A stretch of 64,000 bases of DNA from Balneola sp. GTDB taxonomy: Bacteria > Bacteroidota > Rhodothermia > Balneolales > Balneolaceae. The notes beneath the pieces are model-generated. The model saw only the letters and a program-made list of their open reading frames with translations, was not told the origin of the DNA and ran no database searches. Position 1 is the stretch's first letter. Every line of letters begins with the position of its first letter. The stretch lies in NCBI GenBank assembly GCA_002694685.1, contig NZMW01000004.1, positions 124,001-188,000 on the forward strand, written 5' to 3'. Positions 8,285 to 19,178 of this stretch are shown here, one piece after another. The position numbers were made by a program, and so were the translations under genes.

Positions 8285-11200
8285 ATGAATAGAACAGATA
8301 CGAGCAATAAATATACATTCAACGAGAGGAATCAGGGAGAGCAAAATTTTAAACCCGGCTTAGCCTTAATCACGATTTTTAGTTTGCTATTTTTTGTGAT
8401 GGGTACATTCCAGGCAAAGGCACAAAGTGGAAGCCTTAGCTTAGATGGAGATGCTGATTATGCCACTGCTGGTGATAGCCCAGCTTTGGATATCGCGGGC
8501 ACAAGCATAACCCTGGAAACATGGGTTAAACATGATGGAAATAGTGATGAAGATGCTTTTCTAATTAATAAAGCCATAAGTGGAGATGGGTATCGCTTGC
8601 AGCTGTATGGAGAGGGGGATGAAACCTATGTACGGTTTGTAGTTGGCGATGTAATCAATAACGGTCCGGCCGTTTTTTCGGAAACGGGAGTTCCTGCTAA
8701 CCGATGGACTCATGTTGCAGCAACCTATGACGGGCAATTTCTGAAAATATTTATCAATGGTGAACTGGATGCTACGTCACAGGAGACACGGACTATTGAT
8801 GCCAATGATGCCAGTTTGACGTTGGGAGTGAATCCCGCACTCACCGGTAATTTTTTAAGTGGTGAAATGGATGGCGTTCGTATTTGGAATACCGTTCGAT
8901 CAGCAACCGAAATTGCAGACTTTTATCTCGAAGAATTATCAGGAAGTGAAACAGGATTAGCTGCTTTATATCAATTTTCTACCGCAAGCGGCAGTTCAGT
9001 TAGTGATTTAGCTGGATCAAACACTCTTACGCTTAGTGGTGACAATGCAACGCTTTTAAGTCCGGGTGCTTCAACCATCGCTCCTGATTTATATACAACT
9101 AACGGTAATGTATCAGTAACCTTGACGTGGGATGAAAGGCTGGGTCCAAATAATGAAAATGCTGCTTCTTCTTTTGAAATTTATCGAGCAAAAGTTCCTG
9201 ATGAAGGTAGTTTTTCTTATCAAAATATTGGAACAGTAAGTGCGCCTAATAATACTTATACAGACGATAAGGCGGCTAATGGTGAAACCTACTATTACCA
9301 AGTTACTGCCGTTGATGGTTCTGGAAATGAAAGTGATCCTTCTCACTTCGTAGCAGCTACACCATTTCAAACTATGGGGGGCGGGAGTCTTAATCTTACA
9401 AAAAACGCATATGGTATTGTTTCGGATCGTCCTTCACTGGATATTATTGAAACCTCCGTATCCGTACATGCATGGGTAAAGCATGATGGGCAAAGTGATG
9501 AAAATGCTGTGATCGTTGCTAAAGGCTCTACCGGAGACGGATATTTGCTTCGATTTGACGGAGAAGGACAGGCTCCTAATGTAGCTTTCGCTGTTGGAGA
9601 TGTGATAAATGGAGGGCCAACCATTGTTTCTAATTCCAGTATCCCTGCCAATCAGTGGACGCACGTTGCCGCTACCTATGATGGAAGCGATCTGAAGATT
9701 TATGTTAATGGACAACTGGACAAAACCGAGCCAGAAACAAGAACGATTGATGGCAACGATTTTGACCTGTTTATAGGTGCAGATGCCGCCGCCTCTGATC
9801 AGTTTTTCAGTGGTAGGATTGATGAACTTGGTATTTGGAGCATTACTCTGCCACGTCAGGAGATAGAAAGCAGCTTCAATAAAGAGTTCACCGGAAATGA
9901 AGAAGGGCTCGAACTGTATTATCGATTTGACGATAGTGGCAACTCGTTTGTTCGAAGCATGGATACTTATCATACCGACATGGAGTTAACTCCTGTGAAT
10001 GGCTCAATAAATGTAGCTTCTCCCGGTGTATTTCCGGTTGCTCCATATAGCTTTGCATTAGGTGCTGAGACATCAGCTGATGTTGAGCTTGTAGACCGAG
10101 AACCAACTATTCCAGGTCAGCACAACGTGTATCGCTCATCACAGCAATCGCTGTCTGACAGAGCCGAGGTTACTACTTTGTCTCAAGGAGTGACAACATC
10201 AACAGAAGTCGGTTTGCAGCCTGAAAAAAGTTATTACTATCAGGTTACTGCAATTAATGCAGATGGACAAGAAAGTGATTACAGTCATCCTACGCCAATA
10301 AGAGCATCTTCTTATGAAGCAGGAAACGCACTAAAACTGGATGGCGATCTCGACTATGTGAGATTTGATGATCGAAATTCTTTGGACGGTTACGAACAGC
10401 TGTACGTTAATTTTGATGAAACGATGACGGTAGAAGCCTGGGTAAATCACGACGGCAATAGCGACGAAAATGCCGTTATCCTTCAAAAAGGAGCGAATAG
10501 TGATGGATATATGCTCCGCCTAGAAGGAACCGGAAGCTCGGTAGCAGCCTCATTCACCGTGGGCGATATCACCAATGGTGGACCTCGGGTTACCACCAAT
10601 TCCAGCATCCCGGCTAATCAATGGACGCATATAGCGGCTACCTATGATGGAACCGATTTAAAAATATTTGTAAACGGTTCCCTTGATGCCACGGATTCTG
10701 AAACCAGAAGCATTGACGCCAACACCCATCCCTTTTTAATTGGAGCAACGAATGCGCTTGATGGTAATTTCTATAGTGGTGAGCTGGACGAAATCCGGGT
10801 ATGGAATGTGGCAAGATCCGAATCCGAAATTTCGGATAATTACTATAAAGAATTGAATGGTAATCACGACGACCTGATTGCCTATTTCCGGTTTGATGAA
10901 AATCAGGATGAAGGTGAAACAGCAGCCTCAGATATCACCTACAGTTCAGCCCGACGAGCAATGAGCGGAGACTTAAACGGGGATGCTACCTTTGTGAATT
11001 CAAATGCACTAAGCAGTCAGCCCGTTGTTTCAAATCCTCTTCCCGAAATTACCCTGGATGAAGATTTTGGAACCTATGTAGCGGCCGATCTGGATACCGT
11101 ATTTCAGGATGAAGACACCCCAAATTTAAGCTACTCGATTACAGTGCCATGCCACATCGTAGAAGCTGAAATTCAGAGTGATACAAGTTTAGTATTCACT

Positions 11201-11881
11201 TCATTGGAAAATATATTTGGGACAGATACACTTACCATTCGGGCTACTGATGGTGCTTCATCCATCGAGCAATCCTTCCTCGTTCATGTAGAATCTGTGA
11301 ATGATGTACCGGAATTAGCCGGATTTGAAAACAATCTTCAGGTACCTATTGAAGGAGAGTATACCGCAGATATGTATGCACGCACAGCCGATGTAGAATC
11401 TGCCGATAGTGCACTTACCTTCAACTTTGCGGTTGATACCAGTGGTATAAACGTTGATTTTGATGGACAGATACTAACGCTTTCTCCAAATGGTGACTTT
11501 GATGGTTCAGGTACACTGGATATTGAAGTGACTGATGAAGCAGGAGAAACAACATCGTTATCTGTTGGGATAGAGATGGTATTAGGTACGGATATTGTGA
11601 ATGAATCCGGAGTACCGGAAGAATTCAGTTTGGCAAATAACTATCCAAACCCATTCAACCCAACTACTAAAATAGAGTACGCACTACCCGAAGCTGCCGA
11701 TGTTCGCTTAACGGTATTCAATTCCATTGGTCAGGAAGTGGCCAACTTGGTAAATAGCAGGAAATCAGCCGGAAAACATCGCGTTGATTTTGATGCCTCA
11801 CAACTTCCAAGTGGAATGTACATCTATCGTATAAAGGCAGGCGAATTTGAACAAACCAGAAAAATGACTCTTATCAAGTAA
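8285..11881 (+). CDS. Large secreted LamG-repeat protein with type IX sorting domain
   Basis: 1,198 residues. The N-terminus has a long polar lead then a hydrophobic segment ending FQAKAQ (about residues 27-47), a signal peptide. Three LamG/concanavalin-like domains (about residues 50-220, 365-545 and 680-880) share near-identical strands such as [11 protein letters not shown] and LKIFVNG. Fibronectin-III-like linkers containing YYYQVTA lie between them, and cadherin-like segments ([13 protein letters not shown]) follow at about 925-1100. The last 85 residues, from [15 protein letters not shown] to the final RKMTLIK, are a textbook type A sorting domain recognised by the type IX secretion system. 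Probably a surface-attached or released carbohydrate-binding adhesin; there is no catalytic domain. A strong terminator follows at 11906. Confidence 0.92.
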   Translation: MNRTDTSNKYTFNERNQGEQNFKPGLALITIFSLLFFVMGTFQAKAQSGSLSLDGDADYATAGDSPALDIAGTSITLETWVKHDGNSDEDAFLINKAISGDGYRLQLYGEGDETYVRFVVGDVINNGPAVFSETGVPANRWTHVAATYDGQFLKIFINGELDATSQETRTIDANDASLTLGVNPALTGNFLSGEMDGVRIWNTVRSATEIADFYLEELSGSETGLAALYQFSTASGSSVSDLAGSNTLTLSGDNATLLSPGASTIAPDLYTTNGNVSVTLTWDERLGPNNENAASSFEIYRAKVPDEGSFSYQNIGTVSAPNNTYTDDKAANGETYYYQVTAVDGSGNESDPSHFVAATPFQTMGGGSLNLTKNAYGIVSDRPSLDIIETSVSVHAWVKHDGQSDENAVIVAKGSTGDGYLLRFDGEGQAPNVAFAVGDVINGGPTIVSNSSIPANQWTHVAATYDGSDLKIYVNGQLDKTEPETRTIDGNDFDLFIGADAAASDQFFSGRIDELGIWSITLPRQEIESSFNKEFTGNEEGLELYYRFDDSGNSFVRSMDTYHTDMELTPVNGSINVASPGVFPVAPYSFALGAETSADVELVDREPTIPGQHNVYRSSQQSLSDRAEVTTLSQGVTTSTEVGLQPEKSYYYQVTAINADGQESDYSHPTPIRASSYEAGNALKLDGDLDYVRFDDRNSLDGYEQLYVNFDETMTVEAWVNHDGNSDENAVILQKGANSDGYMLRLEGTGSSVAASFTVGDITNGGPRVTTNSSIPANQWTHIAATYDGTDLKIFVNGSLDATDSETRSIDANTHPFLIGATNALDGNFYSGELDEIRVWNVARSESEISDNYYKELNGNHDDLIAYFRFDENQDEGETAASDITYSSARRAMSGDLNGDATFVNSNALSSQPVVSNPLPEITLDEDFGTYVAADLDTVFQDEDTPNLSYSITVPCHIVEAEIQSDTSLVFTSLENIFGTDTLTIRATDGASSIEQSFLVHVESVNDVPELAGFENNLQVPIEGEYTADMYARTADVESADSALTFNFAVDTSGINVDFDGQILTLSPNGDFDGSGTLDIEVTDEAGETTSLSVGIEMVLGTDIVNESGVPEEFSLANNYPNPFNPTTKIEYALPEAADVRLTVFNSIGQEVANLVNSRKSAGKHRVDFDASQLPSGMYIYRIKAGEFEQTRKMTLIK

Positions 11882-11905
11882 ACACCTTTTAGCTAACCTA
11901 ACACA

Positions 11906-11937
11906 AAGCGTCTGCCATTATTGGTAGGCGCTTTTTT
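11906..11937 (+). terminator. Rho-independent terminator after the LamG gene
   Basis: An 11-bp stem (AAGCGTCTGCC pairing with GGTAGGCGCTT, two G-U pairs) with an ATTATT loop, followed by a T run. It starts 25 bases after the LamG stop. Confidence 0.85.
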
Positions 11938-12039
11938 ATTGGAAGTTATTAATTACGTGTTCTTCAGGAACACTGGTTCGGTTGGTGATGTTTAGCACGG
12001 AGTTGTAAGAAGTATCATATCACAAAAAACGAATATCAA

Positions 12040-12747
12040 ATGCCCAATAAGTCTCACATTCAGTTAAACGACCTGACCAAAAGTTATCAGGAGGGAGATA
12101 AGCTACGCTCCGTACTGGATGAATTAAATCTATCTGTGGAAGAAGGAGAGATGATCGTCCTGCTTGGCCGTTCCGGCTCAGGAAAAAGTACACTGCTGAA
12201 CATGATAAGCGGGATTGATAAACCGGATCACGGCGAAGTTATAATAGGGGGAACCAATCTGGCGGCTCTGGATGAAAAGAACCGAACCCTATTTCGTAGA
12301 AAAAATATTGGTTTTGTATTTCAGTCCTTCAATCTCATTTCAACACTTACAGCTCATGAAAATGTATTGCTTCCACTGAAACTGAAAGGGGTTACGGATG
12401 ATGAGACACTCAATAAAGCCCAGCAATTTTTAGAAAAAGTGAGTTTGGGCGATCGCGGAGACAGTTATCCGGATCGACTCTCTGGCGGAGAGCAACAGCG
12501 CGTAGCTATAGCCCGGGCTTTGGCACACGAACCGATGCTTATTCTTGCTGATGAACCAACCGGGAATCTCGATTACGAAACCGGCCGACAAATTTTAGAT
12601 ATCCTCAACGATCTGGTGCGTGAAAACGGACGTACAATGATAATTGCTACGCACGACCGTGACATTTGTAAAATAGCTGACCGGGTCGTAGAACTGCGCG
12701 GCGGCAAGTTGAAAGAAGTTAAAGATCTAGCTGAAGCCGTTAAATGA
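12040..12747 (+). CDS. ABC transporter ATP-binding protein (LolD/MacB/AttE type)
   Basis: Cytosolic ATPase of 235 residues. Walker A is GRSGSGKST (about residue 43), the Q-loop VFQSFN, the signature [15 protein letters not shown], Walker [13 protein letters not shown] and the H-loop ATHD, all intact. It belongs to the LolD/FtsE/MacB subfamily that partners FtsX-like permeases for mechanical or envelope work rather than bulk import. Its stop overlaps the permease start (ATGA-type overlap), and the AttH-like gene follows, which fits an AttEFGH-like export module. Confidence 0.93.
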   Translation: MPNKSHIQLNDLTKSYQEGDKLRSVLDELNLSVEEGEMIVLLGRSGSGKSTLLNMISGIDKPDHGEVIIGGTNLAALDEKNRTLFRRKNIGFVFQSFNLISTLTAHENVLLPLKLKGVTDDETLNKAQQFLEKVSLGDRGDSYPDRLSGGEQQRVAIARALAHEPMLILADEPTGNLDYETGRQILDILNDLVRENGRTMIIATHDRDICKIADRVVELRGGKLKEVKDLAEAVK

Positions 12748-15299
12748 TGAGCAATCCTAAAGATTCAAATTTACTCTGGCTTTCCAGTTTACGATTTTTG
12801 ATGCGCCACCCCTGGCATTTTGCACTCTCAATTTTGGGAGTAGCACTGGGTGTAGCCGTTGTCGTTTCCATTGACTTATCAAATAGCAGTGCCAAGAAAG
12901 CATTTTCTCTTTCAACAGAAGCTGTAACCGGAAAAGCAACGCACCAAATCCAAGGCGCTGCTGAAAGCCTGGATGAAGAGACCTATCGGCAAGTAAGGTT
13001 AGATGCCAAAGTTCGAAAGTCAGCACCGGTGGTTGAAGGCTATGCAAGACTACAGGGAGTAAACCGGACATTTCAGGTTTTAGGGGTTGATCCCATTGCT
13101 GAAGCACCGTTTCGTGACTTTGCCAGTCAGGAAGCAGGTATTGAGCTTTCAGAATTTATGAGCGGTGAAAATACCGGGCTGGTTTCTGAGATGGTAGCTG
13201 AAGAATTGAGTGTAGAAATTGGCGATACCCTTTCGCTTTCGGTGGGAGGACGAGAGTTCAGTCTTCGCCTTATCGGACTTATAGAAGCTACAGATGACCG
13301 TAGTGAGCAAGCTTTGGAGTCTTTATTAGTGGTTGATATTAGCACCGCTCAGCGACTTTTTGATATGCAAGGAGCACTGACTCGTATCGACTTAATATTG
13401 CCATCTGATTCCGAAGAGTCACTCAAAAAGACAATCAATTCAGTACTACCTGACGGTGCAGCAATAGTTCGATCCGAATCTAGGACGGAAACGGTTGAGC
13501 AGATGACTCGGGCTTTCGAGTTCAATCTGCAAGCCCTCAGTATGTTGGCATTGTTGGTCGGAATGTTTTTGATTTACAACACGATGACCTTTTCAGTAGT
13601 ACAGCGCCGTCCGTTAATTGGTCGGCTGCGAGCGCTGGGTGTCACCCGAAATGAAATTCTGGCCACCGTTCTAAAAGAAGCAGTTTTGATTGGGTTTTTA
13701 GGAACTGTAATCGGAATTGTAGCCGGGATATTCTTAGCTCAGGTTTTGGTGAAGCTAGTAACACAGTCCATTAACGATCTGTATTTCGTTCTCTCCGTTC
13801 AAGAACTTTCTATTGATCTATTTTCACTAGGAAAAGGAGCCGTGTTAGGAATGGGAGCAACTTTGATAGCCGCTTTCTGGCCGGCAAGAGAAGCTTCACA
13901 GGCAGAAGTCTCAACTGTGCTTCGCCGATCTTCCAATGAATCTAAAATCACCGAACGAATTGTTCCGCTTTCATTGCTTGGGTTTTTGGTTGCTTTAGCT
14001 GGCATCTGCGTATTATTGATTCCAGGGGGAGGAATTGCAGCAGGATATTCATCCCTGTTATTTATGATTGTTGGTTTCTCACTTGTCATTCCACTAGTCA
14101 TTGTGGGGATGGCAAAAGTATTGCGTCCAGTTTTAGGAAAAATAAGCGGATTGATTGGTAAAATGGCGGTTCGTGGAGTAGTCACTGAACTTAGCCGAAC
14201 ATCCGTAGCTATAGCCGCTTTGGTAGTTGCAGTTGCGGCCACGGTTGGTGTTGGGGTGATGGTAGACAGTTTCAGAACAACCGTTGTTTCCTGGCTGGAA
14301 TCTCAGCTACAGGCTGATATTTATGTGCAGCCCCCAAGTTCCGTAGCCCGAAAAGCAGATGCGACACTGGAACCCATGCTCGTAGATCTGCTTCGTGAAA
14401 CAGAAGGCGTAGCTGATGCCAGCACGGTTCGAAGTGTAGATGTAAGAACCAATAAGGGCACCGATAATTTAGTAGCAATCAATCAGGGGCAAGCGGCGAA
14501 ACAAGCCTATCAATTAAAAGCTGGTTCCGAAAATTTTTGGCAGCGCTACACCAGTGAATCCATATTGATGGTTTCTGAAGTGTACGCCTATCGCAATAAT
14601 GTGGCTTTGGGCGATACCCTAACCATCGAAACTGATGCAGGAAACGCGCCATTCGTAATACAAGCCATCAACTTTGACTATGCCTCCGATATCGGAACCA
14701 TTACAATGAGCAGGCAGGTATATGATCAGTTTTTTGATGATGATGCCATTTCCGGATTGGCTCTGTATGCTGCGGAAGGAGTTGAAGTAGAGCAGTTGGT
14801 AGAACAGCTTCGTGAACAATCAGCTGGAATGCAGGAAGTGTTTATCCGGTCTAACAAAGGACTTCGGGAAGCTTCCATTGAGATTTTTGACCGTACTTTT
14901 ACCGTAACCATTGTGCTGAGGATGCTGGCAATCTTGGTTGCCTTTATTGGAGTATTGTCTGCATTGATGGCGCTTCAGCTTGAGAGGTCACGTGAGCTGG
15001 CAGTTCTCAGAGCAAACGGTATGACGCCGGGGCAACTTTGGAATTATGTAGTCACTCAAACCGGAGTAATGGGTGTGATGGCCGGATTGCTTTCGGTTCC
15101 GCTTGGTATTTTGATGGCTTACATTTTGGTATATGTCATCAACCTACGGTCATTTGGCTGGACGCTGCAGTTTATGATTTCAACCGAAGTATTATTGCAG
15201 GCCGTTGGGTTGGCGATTCTTGCAGCTTTGCTTGCGGGACTTTATCCATCCTGGAAAATGTCTAAAGCCAATCCCGCCGATGCACTTAGAAATGATTAA
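12744..15299 (+). CDS. FtsX-family ABC permease, duplicated (AttF/G-like)
   Basis: 851-residue inner-membrane protein. One TM segment near residue 25 is followed by a periplasmic MacB-like domain (about 50-250), then three TM helices (about 260-390) that form an FtsX core. More TM helices (about 405-510), a second periplasmic domain (about 520-720) and a second FtsX core at the C-terminus (about 725-851, ending KANPADALRND) follow. This is the fused, two-core arrangement of the large permeases paired with AttH-like lipocalins. It overlaps the ATPase gene by 4 bases. The substrate is unknown; lipid or lipoprotein handling is the family-based guess. Confidence 0.9.
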   Translation: MMSNPKDSNLLWLSSLRFLMRHPWHFALSILGVALGVAVVVSIDLSNSSAKKAFSLSTEAVTGKATHQIQGAAESLDEETYRQVRLDAKVRKSAPVVEGYARLQGVNRTFQVLGVDPIAEAPFRDFASQEAGIELSEFMSGENTGLVSEMVAEELSVEIGDTLSLSVGGREFSLRLIGLIEATDDRSEQALESLLVVDISTAQRLFDMQGALTRIDLILPSDSEESLKKTINSVLPDGAAIVRSESRTETVEQMTRAFEFNLQALSMLALLVGMFLIYNTMTFSVVQRRPLIGRLRALGVTRNEILATVLKEAVLIGFLGTVIGIVAGIFLAQVLVKLVTQSINDLYFVLSVQELSIDLFSLGKGAVLGMGATLIAAFWPAREASQAEVSTVLRRSSNESKITERIVPLSLLGFLVALAGICVLLIPGGGIAAGYSSLLFMIVGFSLVIPLVIVGMAKVLRPVLGKISGLIGKMAVRGVVTELSRTSVAIAALVVAVAATVGVGVMVDSFRTTVVSWLESQLQADIYVQPPSSVARKADATLEPMLVDLLRETEGVADASTVRSVDVRTNKGTDNLVAINQGQAAKQAYQLKAGSENFWQRYTSESILMVSEVYAYRNNVALGDTLTIETDAGNAPFVIQAINFDYASDIGTITMSRQVYDQFFDDDAISGLALYAAEGVEVEQLVEQLREQSAGMQEVFIRSNKGLREASIEIFDRTFTVTIVLRMLAILVAFIGVLSALMALQLERSRELAVLRANGMTPGQLWNYVVTQTGVMGVMAGLLSVPLGILMAYILVYVINLRSFGWTLQFMISTEVLLQAVGLAILAALLAGLYPSWKMSKANPADALRND

Positions 15300-15380
15300 A
15301 GAGCTGAACACAGATTAGGTAGATTTAGCAGATAATCATGAATATTTAAGTAAAATTTTCTGATTTGACCACAAAATCTG

Positions 15381-15422
15381 TTTTATCGTAGGGGCAATTC
15401 ATGAATTGCCCCTACGATAAAA
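15381..15422. repeat. REP-A palindrome, copy 1 (42 bp, perfect)
   Basis: Perfect 42-bp palindrome with no unpaired centre, built on the core GTAGGGGCAATTCA and its complement, with outer arms TTTTATC/GATAAAA. It lies between the permease and the AttH-like gene. The same core with different but still self-complementary outer arms occurs three times in the hem operon. Confidence 0.95.
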
Positions 15423-15450
15423 TGTCGATGACGAATTCTTATAAAACGCT

Positions 15451-16632
15451 ATGAAAAAAATTATTTGGGCCATCATTGGAATTTTTATCCTGATTGGGAT
15501 GGGATATGGACTATGGCAAACTTTTGAAAACGAATCTGAAATCTCTGCATCGGTCTCAGTGGCAGAAGCGATGGGAGGAGGAAGCAGTGAGGGCTATTTG
15601 AGTGTGACTGGTCCTAGGGAATTTGTATTTCCAGATGATCATGGCCCTCATCCTGGTTACAGAACCGAGTGGTGGTATTATACCGGTAATGTATATACAG
15701 AAGAAGGCCGGCAGTTTGGTTATCAGTTTACCATTTTCAGAAGTCAACTCAATCCGCCGGATAGTGGGGAAGTAGGAACAGCTCAAGGTACGGACTGGAA
15801 CACGGATCAACTTTATTTGGGTCACTTTGCGATTTCAGACGTGCAGGAAGAAAATCATGTTTTTGATGAGCGATACAGTCGCGGAGCGGCAGGTTTAGCC
15901 GGCGCTCAGGTAGAGCCATATGAGATTTGGCTTGAAGATTGGTCCATTGAACGCATCAATACAAACAATTCCGATGACAAAAATTTCCCCGTTCGGCTTT
16001 CAGGAACCATGGAGGACGGTTCAGCTATCAATTTTGTAGTTACTCCAGCTAAGCCACTTACTTTACAGGGGGAAGAGGGATTCGATAAAAAAGGCCCGGA
16101 AGAAGGAAATGCCTCATACTATTTATCATTCACTAGAATGGACACCGAAGGAACCGTCACGCTGGATGGAGAAGAGTTTGAAGTGAGCGGACAAAGCTGG
16201 ATGGATCACGAATGGAGTACATCAGCACTGGATCGAGAACAGGAAGGCTGGGATTGGTTTTCATTACAGCTCTCAAACGGTTACGATTTAATGTATTATC
16301 AGCTTAGGAATAGAGATGGTTCCGTGAGTGAATTCACGGTGGGTTCTTTAATTGGGCCTAATGGCGAAAAGACCACCATCACCCCAGAAAATGTGACTTT
16401 GGAAGTGCAGGACCGCTGGGAAAGTCCCCATAGTGGAGCAAATTATCCCTCAAAATGGGTCATGGGAATTCCGGGCCAAAATGTACGCCTGGAATTAGCT
16501 ACACTTTTTGATGATCAGGAAATGGATGTTTCGGTTCGGTATTATGAGGGAACGCTAAAAGTGGGCGGTACTATGAATGGGGAAGAAATTGGGGGTCAGG
16601 GGTTTATTGAAATGACGGGTTATGATGAGTAG
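15451..16632 (+). CDS. AttH/CrtC-like lipocalin-fold exported protein
   Basis: 393 residues with an N-terminal hydrophobic anchor or signal (KKIIWAIIGIFILIGMGYGL). The body has the two-lobed lipocalin-like fold of the AttH / hydroxyneurosporene-synthase family: the hallmark YRTEWWYYTGN at about residue 70, QFGYQFTIFRSQ, and the second-lobe marker WMDHEWSTS with GWDWFSLQL at about 250-275. In other bacteria such proteins are encoded with an ABC ATPase and FtsX-type permease, exactly as here, so a role in carrying or presenting a lipid at the envelope is likely. A carotenoid hydratase role is less likely because no carotenoid genes are near. Confidence 0.85.
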   Translation: MKKIIWAIIGIFILIGMGYGLWQTFENESEISASVSVAEAMGGGSSEGYLSVTGPREFVFPDDHGPHPGYRTEWWYYTGNVYTEEGRQFGYQFTIFRSQLNPPDSGEVGTAQGTDWNTDQLYLGHFAISDVQEENHVFDERYSRGAAGLAGAQVEPYEIWLEDWSIERINTNNSDDKNFPVRLSGTMEDGSAINFVVTPAKPLTLQGEEGFDKKGPEEGNASYYLSFTRMDTEGTVTLDGEEFEVSGQSWMDHEWSTSALDREQEGWDWFSLQLSNGYDLMYYQLRNRDGSVSEFTVGSLIGPNGEKTTITPENVTLEVQDRWESPHSGANYPSKWVMGIPGQNVRLELATLFDDQEMDVSVRYYEGTLKVGGTMNGEEIGGQGFIEMTGYDE

Positions 16633-16637
16633 ACTTT

Positions 16638-16679
16638 AATGACCAATGACCAATGACCAATGACCAATGACCAATGACC
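16638..16679. repeat. Heptamer tandem repeat, 6 x AATGACC
   Basis: Six perfect head-to-tail copies of AATGACC (42 bp) beginning 5 bases after the AttH-like stop. Noncoding. Being so regular it probably varies in copy number between strains. Confidence 0.95.
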
Positions 16680-16747
16680 AAAGTTTGGGATGCTAACTGC
16701 GAAGGATCTGCAAGATGTAGAATAAGACCAGATCATTAGTGCAGGCT

Positions 16748-16783
16748 TGTGAAGATTCTTCGGAGGTATCCTCGAAATGACGG
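16748..16783. repeat. Fragment of a dispersed GTCATTTCGA-type repeat
   Basis: The minus strand reads CCGTCATTTCGAGGATACC and on to AGAATCTT, resembling the GTCATTTCGA...GAAATCT elements common between Bacteroidetes genes. A second member is at 48168. Only one half is recognisable here. Confidence 0.45.
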
Positions 16784-16878
16784 TTGTTTTATTAACCACA
16801 CATTAATTTTTTGAAAACGCATTGTTTGGGTGTCATAAAATGGTGAACTTCATACCCGAAAAAGCATACAGATATAAA

Positions 16879-17217
16879 ATGGCTGATATTAAAACACTGA
16901 CGCAAAAAGATTACGAGTTTCTGATTGAATTGGAAGAACTGCTTTACGATCGAAAAAACGAGATGCCTTCCGGTTCGTATACTACTTCTATGTATAAAAA
17001 AGGGATCGATAAGATCGCTCAAAAAGTAGGAGAAGAAGCTGTTGAAACGGTAATCGCATCAAAGAATAAGAAGAATAAAGAGACGATTAACGAAGCAGCT
17101 GACCTGATTTTCCACTTGATGCTCCTTCTAGCCGAGAAAGAGATTCCACTTCATAAAGTGATCAAGAAACTCCGTAAACGCCATGATCATGGCTCGCATA
17201 AGCATATTGGTGAATGA
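16879..17217 (+). CDS. hisE: Phosphoribosyl-ATP pyrophosphohydrolase HisE (standalone)
   Basis: Hydrolyses phosphoribosyl-ATP to phosphoribosyl-AMP, the second step of histidine synthesis. I choose the ATG at 16879 (MADIKTLTQKD), giving 112 residues, rather than one 57 bases upstream. The MazG-like helical motif KVGEEAVETVIAS and the metal-binding NEAADLIFHLM are diagnostic. In many Bacteroidetes HisE is fused to HisI; here it stands alone and far from hisA and hisF. The C-terminus is basic and His-rich (KRHDHGSHKH). Confidence 0.93.
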   Translation: MADIKTLTQKDYEFLIELEELLYDRKNEMPSGSYTTSMYKKGIDKIAQKVGEEAVETVIASKNKKNKETINEAADLIFHLMLLLAEKEIPLHKVIKKLRKRHDHGSHKHIGE

Positions 17218-17219
17218 TA

Positions 17220-17302
17220 TTCGTTATTGATATGTCGTTAATCGTATGAGACAGTGGTTGAATACCAATGGCGATTAACGAAATACGAAATCAAATAACG
17301 AA
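17220..17302. repeat. Imperfect inverted repeat downstream of hisE
   Basis: Left arm 17220-17244 begins TTCGTTATTGATATG and ends GTTAATCG; right arm 17272-17302 is its imperfect complement (CGATTAACGAAATACG then AAATAACGAA), with a 27-base spacer. MITE-like or hairpin repeat that fills most of the hisE-lepA gap. The right arm is six bases longer than the left. Confidence 0.7.
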
Positions 17303-17367
17303 ATTTTAACAGCTCCTGCCTTCTTTGTATCTTTATTGTTTAAAGTGAGACGCACCTATACCCCTAC

Positions 17368-19173
17368 ATGAATAATATTCGAAATTTTTGCATCATTGCC
17401 CATATTGACCATGGGAAATCTACACTAGCCGACCGCCTGCTTCAGATAACGGGTTCCATTAGCGAACGCGAAATGCAAGAGCAGGTTTTGGACGACATGG
17501 ATTTGGAACGTGAACGAGGCATCACTATAAAAAGTCATGCCATACGCATGGACTATCAGCGTCCCAATGGCGATAAATACACCTTCAATTTAATTGATAC
17601 TCCGGGCCACGTAGATTTCGCCTATGAAGTTTCGCGTGCCCTTAAAGCTTGTGAAGGAGCCATTCTTGTGGTTGATGCCGCTCAGGGAATTGAAGCCCAA
17701 ACGCTGTCAAATTTGTATCAGGCTATTGAGCAGGATCTTGAAATCATTCCGGTATTGAATAAGATTGACCTTCCTGGTGCAGAACCAGAAGAAGTTGGAC
17801 AGCAAATTGTAGATTTAATTGGGTGTGACCATGAAGATATTTTGCATGTTTCAGGTAAAACCGGGGAAGGCGTTGATAAACTTCTCGAAGCAATTGTAGA
17901 ACGGGTGCCAGGCCCTAAGAGAGAAGATGACAAACCATTACGAGCCCTGATTTTTGACTCTATTTTTAATACTTACAGAGGCTCTATCGCTTACGTGCGT
18001 GTGATGGAAGGTACGCTAACGAAAGGCGACCTCTTTAAATTTATGGCCAATAAGAAGGAATATAACGCAGAAGAAATTGGCTACCTGAAAATCGAGAAGG
18101 AGCCTACAGAAGTGCTTCGTGCCGGTGATGTAGGTTATGTAGTTGGTAGTGTGAAGTCGCTGCAAGATGTCCGTGTAGGTGATACCATCACGAAAGTAAA
18201 AAACGCGGCTACCGAACCTATCCCCGGTTATCAAGAAGCAAAGCCGATGGTGTTTAGTGGAATTTTCCCTACTGATGCTGACGATTTTGAAGATCTCCGA
18301 TCAGCGCTTGAAAAACTTCAGCTGAATGATGCTTCTCTGAGTTATGAGCCTGAAACTTCCAAAGCACTTGGTTTTGGTTTCCGTGCCGGGTTCCTGGGAC
18401 TCCTGCACATGGAAATTGTTCAGGAACGTCTCGACCGTGAATTTGATATCGACATTATCACCACGGTTCCTAACGTTCAGTATGAAGTGAAACTGGAAGA
18501 TAGTGGCAAGATTATTGAAGTAGATAACCCAAGCCAGATGCCGGAAGTTGCCGACATCGATGCTATTTATGAGCCATACATCAAAGCAAGTATTATAACA
18601 CCTGCAGATTATATTGGTCCGGTAATGAAATTATGCCAGGATCGAAGAGGTATTTATGTAAATCAGCTCTTCATGCAAAATAATCGCGTCGAAATTACGT
18701 ATGAATTGCCAATGGCTGAGGTTGTTTTTGATTTCTACGACCGTTTAAAATCCGGAACACGCGGATATGCCTCTTTGGATTACGAATTCATCGAATTCAG
18801 AAAAGGCGACTTGGTCCGTTTAGATATAGTGCTAAATGGCGATCAGGTAGATGCGCTGTCTAGTATCACCCACCGTGACAAGGCTTATTACCTTGGGCGT
18901 AAAGTTTGTGGAAAATTAAAGGAACTTATTCCTCAGCAGCAGTTTGAAGTAGCTGTACAGGCGGCTATCGGAAGTCGGATTATTGCCCGTGATACCGTTC
19001 GCGCGATGCGTAAAGATGTAACCGCGAAATGTTATGGTGGTGATATCTCCCGTAAACGTAAGCTGCTTGAAAAACAGAAAGAAGGTAAAAAACGAATGAA
19101 ACAGGTAGGTACGGTTGAAATACCTCAGGAAGCATTCCTTGCCGTTCTATCTATGGATGAAGACGACAGATAA
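17368..19173 (+). CDS. lepA: Elongation factor 4 (LepA)
   Basis: Ribosome-bound GTPase that back-translocates or remodels stalled ribosomes and aids 30S assembly. 601 residues, full length. G-domain motifs: AHIDHGKST (G1), the RERGITIK switch, DTPGHVDF (G3) and NKIDLPGA (G4). EF-G-like domains II, III and V follow, and the LepA-specific C-terminal domain ends with the basic segment [20 protein letters not shown]. It is followed after 5 bases by an exported-protein gene and then lepB, an arrangement that recalls the classical lepA-lepB operon. Confidence 0.98.
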   Translation: MNNIRNFCIIAHIDHGKSTLADRLLQITGSISEREMQEQVLDDMDLERERGITIKSHAIRMDYQRPNGDKYTFNLIDTPGHVDFAYEVSRALKACEGAILVVDAAQGIEAQTLSNLYQAIEQDLEIIPVLNKIDLPGAEPEEVGQQIVDLIGCDHEDILHVSGKTGEGVDKLLEAIVERVPGPKREDDKPLRALIFDSIFNTYRGSIAYVRVMEGTLTKGDLFKFMANKKEYNAEEIGYLKIEKEPTEVLRAGDVGYVVGSVKSLQDVRVGDTITKVKNAATEPIPGYQEAKPMVFSGIFPTDADDFEDLRSALEKLQLNDASLSYEPETSKALGFGFRAGFLGLLHMEIVQERLDREFDIDIITTVPNVQYEVKLEDSGKIIEVDNPSQMPEVADIDAIYEPYIKASIITPADYIGPVMKLCQDRRGIYVNQLFMQNNRVEITYELPMAEVVFDFYDRLKSGTRGYASLDYEFIEFRKGDLVRLDIVLNGDQVDALSSITHRDKAYYLGRKVCGKLKELIPQQQFEVAVQAAIGSRIIARDTVRAMRKDVTAKCYGGDISRKRKLLEKQKEGKKRMKQVGTVEIPQEAFLAVLSMDEDDR

Positions 19174-19178
19174 ATTTT

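Noticed and set aside
9434-9973. 179-codon minus-strand frame inside the LamG gene
   Set aside because: Shadow of a repetitive coding region; the plus-strand protein has clear domains and a terminator.
16638-16679. CRISPR-like array
   Set aside because: Simple 7-bp tandem repeat without spacers and no cas genes nearby.
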